This document shows positions 51,634 to 60,872 of a stretch of 64,000 nucleotides of DNA, piece after piece. The stretch is from positions 69,376-133,375 of the forward strand of contig DASVRT010000041.1 in assembly GCA_036388475.1 (NCBI GenBank), written 5' to 3'. The stretch comes from JALZHR01 sp036388475 (GTDB lineage Bacteria > Acidobacteriota > Blastocatellia > Pyrinomonadales > Pyrinomonadaceae). The position numbers and the translations under genes were made by a program. The notes beneath the pieces were generated by a model. It did not search any database. It was not told where the DNA came from and worked only from the letters and a program-made list of their open reading frames with translations. Position 1 is the stretch's first letter, and each line of letters begins with the position of its first letter.

Positions 51634-52054
51634 ATGCCGACCTCGCACTATCCTGAAAAGAATTATCATTCTTAAAATCTTCAAACTGAAAATAAATCTA
51701 TCCCGGCATATATTTAGCCGGCGGATTCGGGCGGCTGAAGCGAGAAACGAAAAGGCGGAACGTTCGTTAACAATCAGCGTTTCCGCCTTTTTGCTCTTTC
51801 GCCGTCGGCAATTCAATTTTACCGGCGTGAAAATTTTTCGTTTTCAACCGGCGGCATTTCGTTCTGAAACCTTACATAAAAAAATTCGTACTTTGTTGTT
51901 AAACAAGGCGTATAAAACAGGTCGTAAAAGTTCCAAAAAAATGTGTTTTCCGTTATACTTCGGAGGCTCAGAGTTTCGGCAAAAAACTTTATCTGAAATT
52001 AAACCCGACAGAGTCGAAGAACTGCATTTCGTTTTCGGTTAAGTCGCTCAACGA
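51634..52054. other. 420-bp gap with a second orphan terminator
   Basis: No supported gene. AAAAGGCGGAA (51751-51761) and TTCCGCCTTTTT (51782-51793) form another terminator-like hairpin although no gene ends here, so the 115 nt between the two terminators might be a small RNA or a remnant. An open frame from 51605 begins inside the first terminator and is not credible. The last 100 bp should hold the promoter of the sigma gene. Confidence 0.35.
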
Positions 52055-52627
52055 ATGTTTAGAGAAAACGGCATTACGGAAGAAGAGTTTAACGCGCTTT
52101 TAAGCTGGCTCGCCGAGAATCGCGAAACAGCCGGGCAGAAGTACGAAAAGATTCGCCAGCGCCTGATTCGGATTTTCGTCGCGCGCGGCTGTTTCGAAGC
52201 CGAGGAGCTGGCTGACGAAACCTTCAACCGCATTACGCAGAAACTGCCGCAATTGATTGATAATTATACGGGCGACCCCGCGCTTTATTTTTACGGCGTG
52301 GCGCATAATATTCATCTGGAATGGCTGCGCAAACAAAAAAAAATCAAAACTCTCCAGCTCACCGAGACGGATAATTACCGCCAAAACGAAACCGAATCGG
52401 AAATCGAATACGAGTGTCTGGAAACTTGTCTGAAAGTTTTACCTGCCGACCAGCGTCGATTGATTGTCGAATATTACAGGGAAGAAAAACGCGCCAAAAT
52501 CGAGTTTCGACAGGGATTAGCGAAAAAAATGGAAATCAGCGTCAACGCGCTGCAAGTCAAAACTCACCGAATCCGCGCGCGGCTACAGAAATGCACGCAA
52601 AATTGTCTGGCTGAGAAAAATTTGTGA
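52055..52627 (+). CDS. ECF-type sigma factor linked to TPR-CHAT protein
   Basis: A 190-residue divergent sigma-70 factor. Region 2 is recognisable (FVARGCFEAEELADETFNRI, HNIHLEWLRKQKK) and region 4 has LPADQRRLIVEYY and the helix-turn-helix AKKMEISVNALQVKTHRIRARL (core VNALQVKTHRIRA). The ATG has no clear Shine-Dalgarno. The following gene (46-bp gap) begins with a short helical region resembling anti-sigma factors, then a membrane segment and a CHAT protease. The sigma factor is therefore probably released or controlled by that partner. Confidence 0.82.
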   Translation: MFRENGITEEEFNALLSWLAENRETAGQKYEKIRQRLIRIFVARGCFEAEELADETFNRITQKLPQLIDNYTGDPALYFYGVAHNIHLEWLRKQKKIKTLQLTETDNYRQNETESEIEYECLETCLKVLPADQRRLIVEYYREEKRAKIEFRQGLAKKMEISVNALQVKTHRIRARLQKCTQNCLAEKNL

Positions 52628-52672
52628 AAGATTATGCGAGTTTTTGTCATAAACATATAGAACGGGCAAAAA

Positions 52673-55600
52673 ATGAAGGGAAATCCGGAAGAGCAAAACA
52701 AAATCAAAGAATACCTGCTGGGTCAGCTGACCGATGAAGCGAAGAGGCGGCAGATAGAGGAAAAATTATTTCTCGATGACGATTACGCCGAAAAACTCTC
52801 GATCGCCGAAGCTGAATTGACGGAAGAATATCTGGACGGCAATCTGAGCGGCGAAGACCGCCGGTCTTTCGACGAATTTTTTCTCGCCGCGCCGGAAAGA
52901 AAAAAACATCTGCAATTGATTAAAAATCTCCACAAATACGCGGCGCAATCTCAAGCCGTTAAAGAATTTCCCGAAGAAAGAAAAGCCCTTTTTGATTGGC
53001 GCGGCTGGTTTGCCGTACCCGCCTTGCGCTTGGCGTTCGTCGCTTTGATTGTTTGCGGCATCGGTTTTGCCGTTTATCGTCTCGGCTTTTCCGAATCGGA
53101 AGCTGAAAAAGGTTTGACGCAGCTGCAAATTGCCTATCGCGGGCAGCGTCCGGTCGAATCGCGCCTGACGGCAAATTTTGATTATGCGCCCTTTGTCGTT
53201 ACGCGCGGCGGCGAGGAACCTCCGATAATCACCGACCCGGCGGCGCGAAAAAGTGCCGAAAGGCTTCTCGGCGACGCGTCGGAAAATTCGTCGGATGCGC
53301 GGGCGCACCACGCTCTCGGAGTTTTTTATTTAGCTGAAAAGAAATTCGATGAGGCGTTAAAGGAATTTAATCGCGCTTTAGAAAACGCGCCGGAAAACGC
53401 CAAAATTTACAGCGACCGCGGCGCGGTTTACCTGGAAAAAGCCCAGCTCGCCAAAGACGCAAACAGAGGCGAAGAGTTTTTTGTAAACGCGAATCTCGGT
53501 TTGCAAAATCTTAATCGCGCGCTGGAATTGGACGAAAATCTGCTGGAAGCTCTTTTTAACCGTGCTTTGCTCCTCCGGAAAATACCGCAAATGACAAATC
53601 AGGCGCGCGAGGCTTGGAAAAAATATCTGGAAAAGGATTCCTCTTCGCGCTGGGCGGACGAAGCGCGCAGAGAATTGGACGAGCTAACGGAACAAAGTTC
53701 GGCGACGAAGGATAAATCGCAGATTTTAAAAGATTTTCTCGAAGCCTTCCGGCAAGGAAACGACCGGCGAACGTGGGAAATTGCCAGCCAGACAAAAGAA
53801 TTAATAAGCGGCATAATGATTTCCCGGCAACTTGCGCGAAATTTTTTAGAAGCGAGCGTCGATCAAAGCCGAAAGGAAGAACAAAACGAAATCCTTTCGG
53901 CTTTCGTGTATCTGGGCGAATTGGAACGACAAAATGCCGGCGACCCGTATTTTGCCGAATTGGCGGGCTACTATTCAAAAACGAACCAGGCGCAGCGACA
54001 GAAGCTTCTCGCCGCGCACGCCGCTATGCAGAAAGGTTACGAGTTGATTCTGAAGCTGGATTATCTACAGGGCTTGGAAGCTTTCGAGCAGGCGAAAAAG
54101 TTATTCGAGGAAGCGGGCGACGACTGGGAAGCGGGCACTGCCGAATATCAAATCTGTTATTGCCTCTGCCAGCGCGTCCTCATTAAGGAAAGCAACCGGC
54201 GATTGCTGGCTCTGGTTGAGACGAGCGAGAAAAAAAAATACAAATGGCAGCAAGCGCTGGCTGAGGGTTGGGCGGGAAGCAATTACATTCAGCTGGGCGA
54301 GTATTCACAGGGAATCGTCTATAGCGGGAAATCGCTGGACCTCGCCGAAGAAATTTCCGACACCTATAATATCCAGCGCGCTTTGGTTCAGCTGACGGAC
54401 GTCAACGGGCGAATTCGAGATTCTCAGAAGACGTTGGATTACGCTTACCGCGGTCTGATTTTTCAGAGTTCCTATCATTCTTTTCCGCGCCAGAAATGGC
54501 GAAATATGAATTTTGCGGTCGAGGCTCTGTCGGTTTTCGGCTTTAACGAGGCGGCAGCCGCGCTCGGAGAAGAAATGCTTAATCTCGCCGAAACGGAACT
54601 GAAAGACCCTCGGATGACTAACACGTCGCGTAAAAATCTGGCGATTATTTACGGCAAGCTGCAAAGACTCCCGCAGGCTTTCAGGCAATCGGACGCGATT
54701 CTGCAATTCGCCCGCTCGTCGGCGGATGAGAAAATGAAGCAAAAATTAATCGCCGACTCGACCCGGATTCGCGCCGATTTGCAAAGAGAATCGGGCGATT
54801 GCGCGCAGGCGCTCGAAAATTACAATCAAGCGAGAGAATTATACCGGCAGATGGAATTTTCCGCTTCCAATTACCTGCTGGAAAAAGGACGATTGTTTTG
54901 CGAAATGGCGCGGAAAAACGACGCGGCGGTCAAAGCCGAATTACTCGAAGTCCTGCAAATGTTCGATGAAAGCCGGGGAAAAATCAAGGAAGAATCCGAG
55001 CGCAATACGTTTTTCGATGCCGAGCAGGGCGTTTACGACGCGGCGATTGATTACAGCCATTCGCAGTTAAAAGACAGCGCGCAGGCATTTGATTACGCGG
55101 AAAATTCGCGGGCGCGGTCGCTGCTGAACCGGATTCACAATAATTTCGTTCAGCCGTTGAACGTCTCGGAAATTCGCCGCCGGATGCCGCCGGGCGTGCA
55201 AATGATTTATTACGCGGTTCTCGCCGACAAAATTTTGATTTGGCAGGTTTCGGAAGCGAAATTTGTCGTCGCCGAAAAGCAAATTAAGGCGGTTGAAATA
55301 GAAGAGAAAGTCCGGAAATATATGAAGCTTTTGCTGGACAAAAACGATGCAAAAGAATTTCGAGAGGCGGCAAAAGAGCTTTACGGGATTTTGATCGCGC
55401 CCGTCGAAGCGACGCTCGAACCGGATAAAACTCTGTGCCTGGTCGCCGACAAAATGTTTTTCCGAATACCATTTGCCGCGCTCGTCGCGCCGCAGACGGA
55501 TAAGTATCTGATTGAAGAATACGCGCTGGTTTCAGCACCGAGCGCCACGGTTTTCGTCAACGAAACGGAAATTGCCCGACGCAAAGCCGACGACCGTCAG

Positions 55601-56212
55601 GAAAGCGTTTTAAGCATCGGCAATCCGGCGTTCTCGCGCGGAGAATATGCCGGGCTCAAAGACCTGCCCGCCGCCGCCCGCGAAGCCAGACAAATCGGCG
55701 CTTTTTACGAGCCGCGAAAAATTCTGGTGGAAAGCCAAGCCACCAAAGAGCAGCTTATCAATAATCTGGACGAAGCCGACGTTTTGCATTTCGCCGGTCA
55801 TTACGTTCCGAACGCCAATTCGCCGGCAGCTTCAAAATTCGTTTTGTCGGAAGGCGGTTTATCGGTTGAAGAAATTACGAAAAGACCGCTTTCGCGAACG
55901 CGTCTGGTAATTTTGTCGGCGTGTGAAACCGGCGTCGAGCGTTTTTACAACGGCGAGGGAATGATTGGCGCGGCGCGGGCTTTTCTGGCTTTGGATGTGC
56001 CGCTGGTCGTGGCAAGCCAGTGGTCGGTCGATTCGAAGGCTTCCGCCGAGCTGATGATTAATTTTCATCGCTACCGCAAACAAAAAGATTTGCCGACCGT
56101 CGCGGCGCTGCGCCAGGCGCAGATTGATATATTGTCAAACGAAAAATCGCCGTTCCGGCAGCCTTTCTATTGGGCGGGCTTTCTGCCGATTGGCGGATAT
56201 ACGGTTTATTAA
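52673..56212 (+). CDS. Membrane-anchored TPR-CHAT protease with anti-sigma-like N-terminus
   Basis: A 1179-residue fusion. Residues 1-105 are helical and acidic (KEYLLGQLTDEAKRRQIEE, ELTEEYLDGNLS), like anti-sigma N-termini but without the zinc-binding His/Cys. A single membrane segment follows (ALRLAFVALIVCGIGFAVY, about 120-140). TPRs occupy about 200-330 and 400-780. The C-terminal 300 residues are a CHAT (caspase HetF-associated TPR) cysteine protease with the catalytic pair H1043 (HFAGH) and C1084 (SACETG), then VVASQWSVDSKAS. By analogy with TPR-CHAT proteases it should cut a specific partner when the TPRs sense a signal. Candidate substrates are its own N-terminus, the sigma factor, or the protein encoded next. 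Confidence 0.9.
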   Translation: MKGNPEEQNKIKEYLLGQLTDEAKRRQIEEKLFLDDDYAEKLSIAEAELTEEYLDGNLSGEDRRSFDEFFLAAPERKKHLQLIKNLHKYAAQSQAVKEFPEERKALFDWRGWFAVPALRLAFVALIVCGIGFAVYRLGFSESEAEKGLTQLQIAYRGQRPVESRLTANFDYAPFVVTRGGEEPPIITDPAARKSAERLLGDASENSSDARAHHALGVFYLAEKKFDEALKEFNRALENAPENAKIYSDRGAVYLEKAQLAKDANRGEEFFVNANLGLQNLNRALELDENLLEALFNRALLLRKIPQMTNQAREAWKKYLEKDSSSRWADEARRELDELTEQSSATKDKSQILKDFLEAFRQGNDRRTWEIASQTKELISGIMISRQLARNFLEASVDQSRKEEQNEILSAFVYLGELERQNAGDPYFAELAGYYSKTNQAQRQKLLAAHAAMQKGYELILKLDYLQGLEAFEQAKKLFEEAGDDWEAGTAEYQICYCLCQRVLIKESNRRLLALVETSEKKKYKWQQALAEGWAGSNYIQLGEYSQGIVYSGKSLDLAEEISDTYNIQRALVQLTDVNGRIRDSQKTLDYAYRGLIFQSSYHSFPRQKWRNMNFAVEALSVFGFNEAAAALGEEMLNLAETELKDPRMTNTSRKNLAIIYGKLQRLPQAFRQSDAILQFARSSADEKMKQKLIADSTRIRADLQRESGDCAQALENYNQARELYRQMEFSASNYLLEKGRLFCEMARKNDAAVKAELLEVLQMFDESRGKIKEESERNTFFDAEQGVYDAAIDYSHSQLKDSAQAFDYAENSRARSLLNRIHNNFVQPLNVSEIRRRMPPGVQMIYYAVLADKILIWQVSEAKFVVAEKQIKAVEIEEKVRKYMKLLLDKNDAKEFREAAKELYGILIAPVEATLEPDKTLCLVADKMFFRIPFAALVAPQTDKYLIEEYALVSAPSATVFVNETEIARRKADDRQESVLSIGNPAFSRGEYAGLKDLPAAAREARQIGAFYEPRKILVESQATKEQLINNLDEADVLHFAGHYVPNANSPAASKFVLSEGGLSVEEITKRPLSRTRLVILSACETGVERFYNGEGMIGAARAFLALDVPLVVASQWSVDSKASAELMINFHRYRKQKDLPTVAALRQAQIDILSNEKSPFRQPFYWAGFLPIGGYTVY

Positions 56213-56245
56213 CAAAAAAATACAAAATGAATAAAGGAGAAAAAT

Positions 56246-57100
56246 ATGAATGTGCCACCTGTTACAAACGAAAAAGTCGATAATGCCACCCTAAATGTTT
56301 TCATCCACGGTCTGGCGCTGATTTGCTTTAGCGAGACTAATGCCCGCGCCGAAACCGGTTTTTTGAAAGTGGCGGACAAAACACATTTTTACGAGATAAA
56401 AATCTACCGCAATGATTGCGAGCTGATTTGGAATTCAAAGGACATTTTCACGGATGCGGCGCTGAAGAATTCAATTCTCGTCGTCAATGCGAACAAAACA
56501 GGCGTGGGAAAACGTTTTGAATCGCAGGGCGGTAAAGAAAATGATGATGAAGATATAAGATGGACGGTTGATTTGGACGATGCCCATATGAGATGTATGG
56601 GTTTTGTGTCGAACGCCGGAGAGCGAATCCATTCGAGAGTTTACATCAACGACGGAACTTTTTACACCAAAGTTAAAAGCACTTTCAAAGCGACGCTCCA
56701 CAAAGAAGGTGATGAAACCGCGGCGAAATTTGAAGACTATGTCGCGAAGGTGGTCGGTGCCGCCGTCGACGGCGAGGAGGTTCCGATTGAGCTTCAATTT
56801 CCGAACGGTTCGAGGCATCTCATCGGAAAATTTAAAAAAAGCGACGGTCCTTTTTTCGTTTATCTCGGCTATCGGTGTCAGGGCGGCGATTGTGAGCCGG
56901 AGGGCGATTTTCTGCATAATTACGATGTGATGAAGCTTCCGACAGACGCTCCGCACAAGTTCGACCTGACCTATAAAGAAGCGGAAAAGGACTGGGAATA
57001 CTGTAAAAACGTAGAACCGGGACAACCGGGCTTCGACGCGGTCGAAGAGGCTTGTCAGGCAACGACCAGCGGCGGTTGTTACAAGGAACTGCCAACGTAA
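56246..57100 (+). CDS. Unknown protein downstream of the TPR-CHAT gene
   Basis: A 284-residue soluble protein with no signal peptide, preceded by a strong AAAGGAG and only 33 bp from the CHAT gene, so it is very probably cotranscribed. It looks beta-rich (NATLNVFIHGLALICFSE, HFYEIKIYRNDCELIW, NSILVVNANKTGVG) with several Cys, four of them in the C-terminal part (RCQGGDCEP, EYCKNVEP, EACQATTSGGCYKE). I do not recognise the family. Context makes it a candidate substrate or effector of the CHAT protease; this is inference. Confidence 0.7.
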   Translation: MNVPPVTNEKVDNATLNVFIHGLALICFSETNARAETGFLKVADKTHFYEIKIYRNDCELIWNSKDIFTDAALKNSILVVNANKTGVGKRFESQGGKENDDEDIRWTVDLDDAHMRCMGFVSNAGERIHSRVYINDGTFYTKVKSTFKATLHKEGDETAAKFEDYVAKVVGAAVDGEEVPIELQFPNGSRHLIGKFKKSDGPFFVYLGYRCQGGDCEPEGDFLHNYDVMKLPTDAPHKFDLTYKEAEKDWEYCKNVEPGQPGFDAVEEACQATTSGGCYKELPT

Positions 57101-57248
57101 GAATATTTTCGCGCGGTCTGAATTCTGATTTGAACGGCGGGCTTCGAGCCCTTGCTTATTATCTTTTCCGAAATTATGTTATATTTTCTGCCTCGGATTT
57201 TACGGAGGTTCAGGCTAAACAAATTACTCAAAAGCCAGAAAAGAAAAT

Positions 57249-58817
57249 ATGCTCTTTCGGACGCTCTCAGCCGCCGTTTACGGAATTGACGCCGACCTCG
57301 TGGAAATCGAAGTCAATTTGACGCCGGTGCGCGGCGAAGCCGATAACGTTTCGCCCGTCATTATCGTCGGTTTGCCCGATTTAGCCGTCCGCGAATCCAG
57401 AGAAAGAATCCGCGCCGCCATTTCGAACAGCTCCTATTTTTTTCCGTTTCACAAAACGACGATAAATCTCGCGCCCGCCGACGTGCGCAAGGAAGGCGCG
57501 AGCTTTGATTTGCCGATTGCGCTCGGAATTTTGGGCGCGAACGGCGATTTGGGAGGCGTCGAACAATTAAACGAGATGATGAGCGTCGGCGAGCTTTCGC
57601 TCGACGGTCGGATTCGTCCGATTCGCGGCGCGCTTTCGATTGCGCTGCTGGCACGCGAGAAAGGAGTTAAAAATCTGCTGCTGCCCGAAGAAAATGCGCG
57701 CGAAGCCGCCGTCGTGCAGGAAATAAGCGTTTACCCGATAAAAAATCTGCGCGACGCCGTCGAATTGATTTTGGATTTACAAAGCGGAAAAGAAACGCGC
57801 ATCGCGCCGGTGAAAATCGAGATTTCCGATTTGAGCGCCGCCGATAATCGTTACCAGGTTGATTTCGCCGAAGTTCGCGGTCAGCACCAGGCGAAACGCG
57901 CGCTCGAAGTCGCCAGCGCCGGCGGTCATAATATCCTGATGATTGGCAGTCCGGGTTCGGGCAAAACGATGCTGGCGAAACGCCTGCCGACGATTCTGCC
58001 GCCGCTCGAATTCGAAGAAGCGCTGGAAATCACCAAAGTTCATTCGGTCGCGGGGCTAACCGGAAAATCCGGTTTGGTAGTCGAGCGCCCGTTTCGCAAT
58101 CCGCATCACACGATTTCCGATGCCGGCTTGATTGGCGGCGGCGCGATTCCGCGTCCGGGCGAAGTCAGCTTAGCGCACAACGGCGTTTTGTTTCTGGACG
58201 AACTGCCGGAATTTGACCGCAGCGTTTTGGAAGTTTTGCGGCAGCCGCTCGAAGATAAACAGGTAACAATCAGCCGCGCCGCGATGTCGCTCACGTTTCC
58301 CGCGCTTTTTACATTAGTTGCGAGTATGAATCCGTGCCCGTGCGGCTATTTCGGCTCGAACCGCGAATGCCGATGCAGCCCTCCGCAAATTCAGCGTTAC
58401 GTCGGCAAAATTTCCGGACCGCTTCTGGATAGAATCGACATTCACGTTGACGTTCCGGCGGTGAATTTCAAGGAGCTGCGCGGCAAAGGCGTTCCGCCGG
58501 GCGAAAGCTCCGCCGCGATTCGCGAAAGAATCGTCGAGGCGCGGCAGATTCAGCTTCAACGTTTCGCGGGCGAAAAAGTTTTCTCGAACGCGGCGATGAG
58601 TTCCGGTCAAATCCGAAAATATTGTCATCTCGACGCGGAAAGCGAAAACCTGCTCGAACGCGCGATGCTGCGTCAAGGTTTATCAGCCCGCGCGCACGAC
58701 CGGATTTTAAAGGTCGCGCGCACGATTGCCGATTTGGAAGCGAGCGAAAATATCGAGCCGACGCACATCGGCGAAGCCATCGGTTATCGCTCGCTGGACA
58801 GGAATTACTGGTCATAA
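57249..58817 (+). CDS. yifB: YifB/ComM family Mg-chelatase-like AAA+ ATPase
   Basis: A 522-residue protein. N-terminal LonC-like domain (VEVNL-type start, PVIIVGLPDLAVRESRERI), the AAA+ core with Walker A IGSPGSGKTML, Walker B GVLFLDELPEF, and MNPCPCGYFGS, a Cys motif typical of the family, then the C-terminal Mg_chelatase_C region. ComM is a hexameric branch-migration helicase that aids integration of transformed DNA (known from Vibrio and Acinetobacter). It suggests competence for recombination, but no other com genes are here. Confidence 0.93.
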   Translation: MLFRTLSAAVYGIDADLVEIEVNLTPVRGEADNVSPVIIVGLPDLAVRESRERIRAAISNSSYFFPFHKTTINLAPADVRKEGASFDLPIALGILGANGDLGGVEQLNEMMSVGELSLDGRIRPIRGALSIALLAREKGVKNLLLPEENAREAAVVQEISVYPIKNLRDAVELILDLQSGKETRIAPVKIEISDLSAADNRYQVDFAEVRGQHQAKRALEVASAGGHNILMIGSPGSGKTMLAKRLPTILPPLEFEEALEITKVHSVAGLTGKSGLVVERPFRNPHHTISDAGLIGGGAIPRPGEVSLAHNGVLFLDELPEFDRSVLEVLRQPLEDKQVTISRAAMSLTFPALFTLVASMNPCPCGYFGSNRECRCSPPQIQRYVGKISGPLLDRIDIHVDVPAVNFKELRGKGVPPGESSAAIRERIVEARQIQLQRFAGEKVFSNAAMSSGQIRKYCHLDAESENLLERAMLRQGLSARAHDRILKVARTIADLEASENIEPTHIGEAIGYRSLDRNYWS

Positions 58818-58938
58818 AAGAAATTTCATCAAAGACAACACAGGGGCAAACCTGAAATTAATAATTCGTCTGAATAATTTCACGCGAGAATGTATAAAAA
58901 TTCGGTATAAGAAAGCCTTAATTCGGTATAATACAAAA

Positions 58939-59703
58939 TTGGGCGGAACAAACTCGCGCTTTTAGTGTCTAAAAACTTATGAAACGTATTTCGCTTCAAT
59001 TAACCATTGCTCTTGCCACGTTTTTTATCGGCGTTGGCATTGTGGCGTTATGGTTTTTTAATCGCTCAAATTCTGTTGTTGACGTTGCTCCGAAACCGCA
59101 CGATTGTTATCCGTTGTATGTTGATAATTTTGACGCTTCTGATTATAAAAGCGTTTTAACTCGTCATGTCTATACGATTAACGCAAACAAAGCAACGAAG
59201 CGTGTTTCAGATGAAGAAGCAAATGCCGAAGTAACAGCCAATCTTTTCAGACGCTTTCGTGAAACACCGCTTACAATTCCGGCTGCTTGTGTTGATGAAA
59301 GTTACCGTTTGACGTGGATTCCAACATTTCACGCGCCGACAGTGATTCGCGTTTGGCGTTCGGGCGACAAGTATTTTATTGTTATCAAACGTCTGAATGG
59401 CAAAGGCGGTTACGGTTTAGGCGACCTTGAAATTGAACAGACTCGCTCTTTATCGGCAGAAGAATGGCAGAGTTTTAAGAATCTAATATATCGAGCGTCG
59501 TATTGGGAGATGCCTTCTACGGTTGAAGAATCAATACCGAACGACGGCGCGACTTGGACGTTTGAGGGTTTTAGCGACGACAAGTTTCATTCTGTTTTCC
59601 GAATAACACCTTCTGACGAACTAAGCCAACTTTTTAGAAAATTGTTTGACTTGACGGGCGTCGAAACCGAATATGAGCGTTACTTGTAACCAGTTCCGCC
59701 CAA
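58939..59703. repeat. 11-bp inverted repeat flanking the gene at 58979
   Basis: TTGGGCGGAAC (58939-58949) and its exact complement GTTCCGCCCAA (59693-59703) bracket one gene, 29 bp before its start and 4 bp after its stop. There is no transposase, and I see no target-site duplication. The enclosed DNA is more AT-rich than its surroundings. Confidence 0.5.
58979..59689 (+). CDS. Membrane-anchored protein of unknown function, possibly acquired
   Basis: A 236-residue protein with one N-terminal membrane segment (IALATFFIGVGIVALWFF) and a domain of about 200 residues outside the membrane. It has motifs such as YRLTWIPTFHAPTVIRVWR, YFIVIKRLNGKGGYG and FEGFSDDKFHS that I cannot assign. Codon use is unlike the neighbours (Leu TTA/CTT, many AAT, GAT and TTT codons), and the gene sits between 11-bp inverted repeats, which suggests horizontal transfer as a unit. 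Confidence 0.65.
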   Translation: MKRISLQLTIALATFFIGVGIVALWFFNRSNSVVDVAPKPHDCYPLYVDNFDASDYKSVLTRHVYTINANKATKRVSDEEANAEVTANLFRRFRETPLTIPAACVDESYRLTWIPTFHAPTVIRVWRSGDKYFIVIKRLNGKGGYGLGDLEIEQTRSLSAEEWQSFKNLIYRASYWEMPSTVEESIPNDGATWTFEGFSDDKFHSVFRITPSDELSQLFRKLFDLTGVETEYERYL

Positions 59704-60018
59704 CAATTCAATGGACGTGAGGGCGAAACAGCGACTTTGTTAAAACGGTTCTTCTTAACCTGCGGCTTGTGTTGCTGATTTTTGCCCACGTCATCTCAGC
59801 CATTAAAACTTCAGTGTTTGCGAGGTGTAAAATTCCCTAAATAAAAATACCTTTCTTATCTTTATTCATTTTGTTATCCCTGTTAATTTTTCCTGAAAAT
59901 CTCTGTGTCTGCGGTGTCTCTGTGGTTCAATTTCCGCTTTGCAAAAAAGTCTTTGCCAAATTTGAAATAAAAAAGTAAAATCATTTTACTTTGGCGTCAG
60001 GCAACTAAATTTTGGAGG
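59704..60018. other. Intergenic region with dispersed-repeat words and hairpin
   Basis: No gene seen. It contains atctctgtgtctgcggtgtc-type text (59893-59928), a CTCTGTG/CTGTGGTT word repeat of the kind scattered between genes in several bacterial phyla. AAAGTAAAA-TCA-TTTTACTTT forms a hairpin at about 59970-59992 just before the sigma gene. TTGAAA at 59960 may be a -35, but no good -10 follows. Confidence 0.4.
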
Positions 60019-60759
60019 TTGCACATCATAAACAGGGACGAAGTTATACATTCCGAAAACGAGCTTTTAGGGGCAAATATGGACTTAACCGCAGCGGCAG
60101 TGGTGACCGGTGACGAAGTGCCGTTTCCAGTTGAGGAAAACTGCAAAAGCGTTCCTGTAAGTGTTTCTCCGTCTGTTAATCCAACAGAAACCGTTATCAA
60201 AGCAAACGATTCCGACTTTGAACTCGCGCAGAAAGCCGCCTCGGGAAATATGGCGGCGTTCGAGCGCATTTACGACCGTTATCATCGTCGGACTTACAGC
60301 TTGTGTCTGAGGATGACGAACAGCGCGACCGAAGCCGAAGATTTGACGCAGGAAGTTTTTATTCAGCTGTTTCGGAAAATCGGCAGCTTCAGGGGCGAAT
60401 CGGCTTTTTCGACCTGGCTGCACCGGATGACGATTAATCAGGTGCTGATGCATTTTCGCCGGCGCGGCGTGCAGAACGAAAAAACCACCGAAGACGGCGA
60501 AATGCCCGAACAAATCGTTAAAGGCACGGAAAATTACAACCGGATGCCGATTCTCGACCGAATCGCCATCGACAAAGCCATCTCGGAGCTTCCGAACGGC
60601 TACCGCACCGTTTTTGTGCTGCATGATGTGGAAGGTTTCGAGCACGAGGAAATCGCCCGGATGCTCGGTCTTTCCGTCGGAACATCAAAATCGCAATTGC
60701 ACAAGGCGCGGCTGAAACTGCGCGGTCTGCTCCGAAAGGTTGCGGAAAGCAAAGCTTAG
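60019..60759 (+). CDS. ECF-type RNA polymerase sigma factor
   Basis: A sigma-70 factor of up to 246 residues with an unusually long (about 65-residue) N-terminal extension. Region 2 is typical (AFERIYDRYHRRTYSLCLRM, core SATEAEDLTQEVF), as is region 4 (LPNGYRTVFVLHDVEGFEHEEIA, core LGLSVGTSKSQLHKARL). The start is uncertain: TTG at 60019 directly abuts GGAGG, which is too close, and ATA at 60028 would be well spaced but is a rare start codon. ATG at 60079 is the conventional alternative. Its anti-sigma factor is encoded next. Confidence 0.88.
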   Translation: MHIINRDEVIHSENELLGANMDLTAAAVVTGDEVPFPVEENCKSVPVSVSPSVNPTETVIKANDSDFELAQKAASGNMAAFERIYDRYHRRTYSLCLRMTNSATEAEDLTQEVFIQLFRKIGSFRGESAFSTWLHRMTINQVLMHFRRRGVQNEKTTEDGEMPEQIVKGTENYNRMPILDRIAIDKAISELPNGYRTVFVLHDVEGFEHEEIARMLGLSVGTSKSQLHKARLKLRGLLRKVAESKA

Positions 60760-60872
60760 AACAATTGGCGGAAAAACTTTAATCTTTTAATCTAATAAGG
60801 CAACCCAAACAAGAGGTTCGGTAATCATATTTTTAGCAAGCGGTAATTGCTATAAATAAATCTCTTAGGCTT

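Noticed and set aside
51605..52042. 145-residue open frame before the sigma gene
   Set aside because: It starts inside the terminator hairpin, has no recognisable features, and contains a second terminator in its middle.
59690..59760. attC-like integron recombination site (GCCCAACAATTC)
   Set aside because: The match is short, lacks the paired R' and R'' boxes of attC, and there is no integron integrase in the window.
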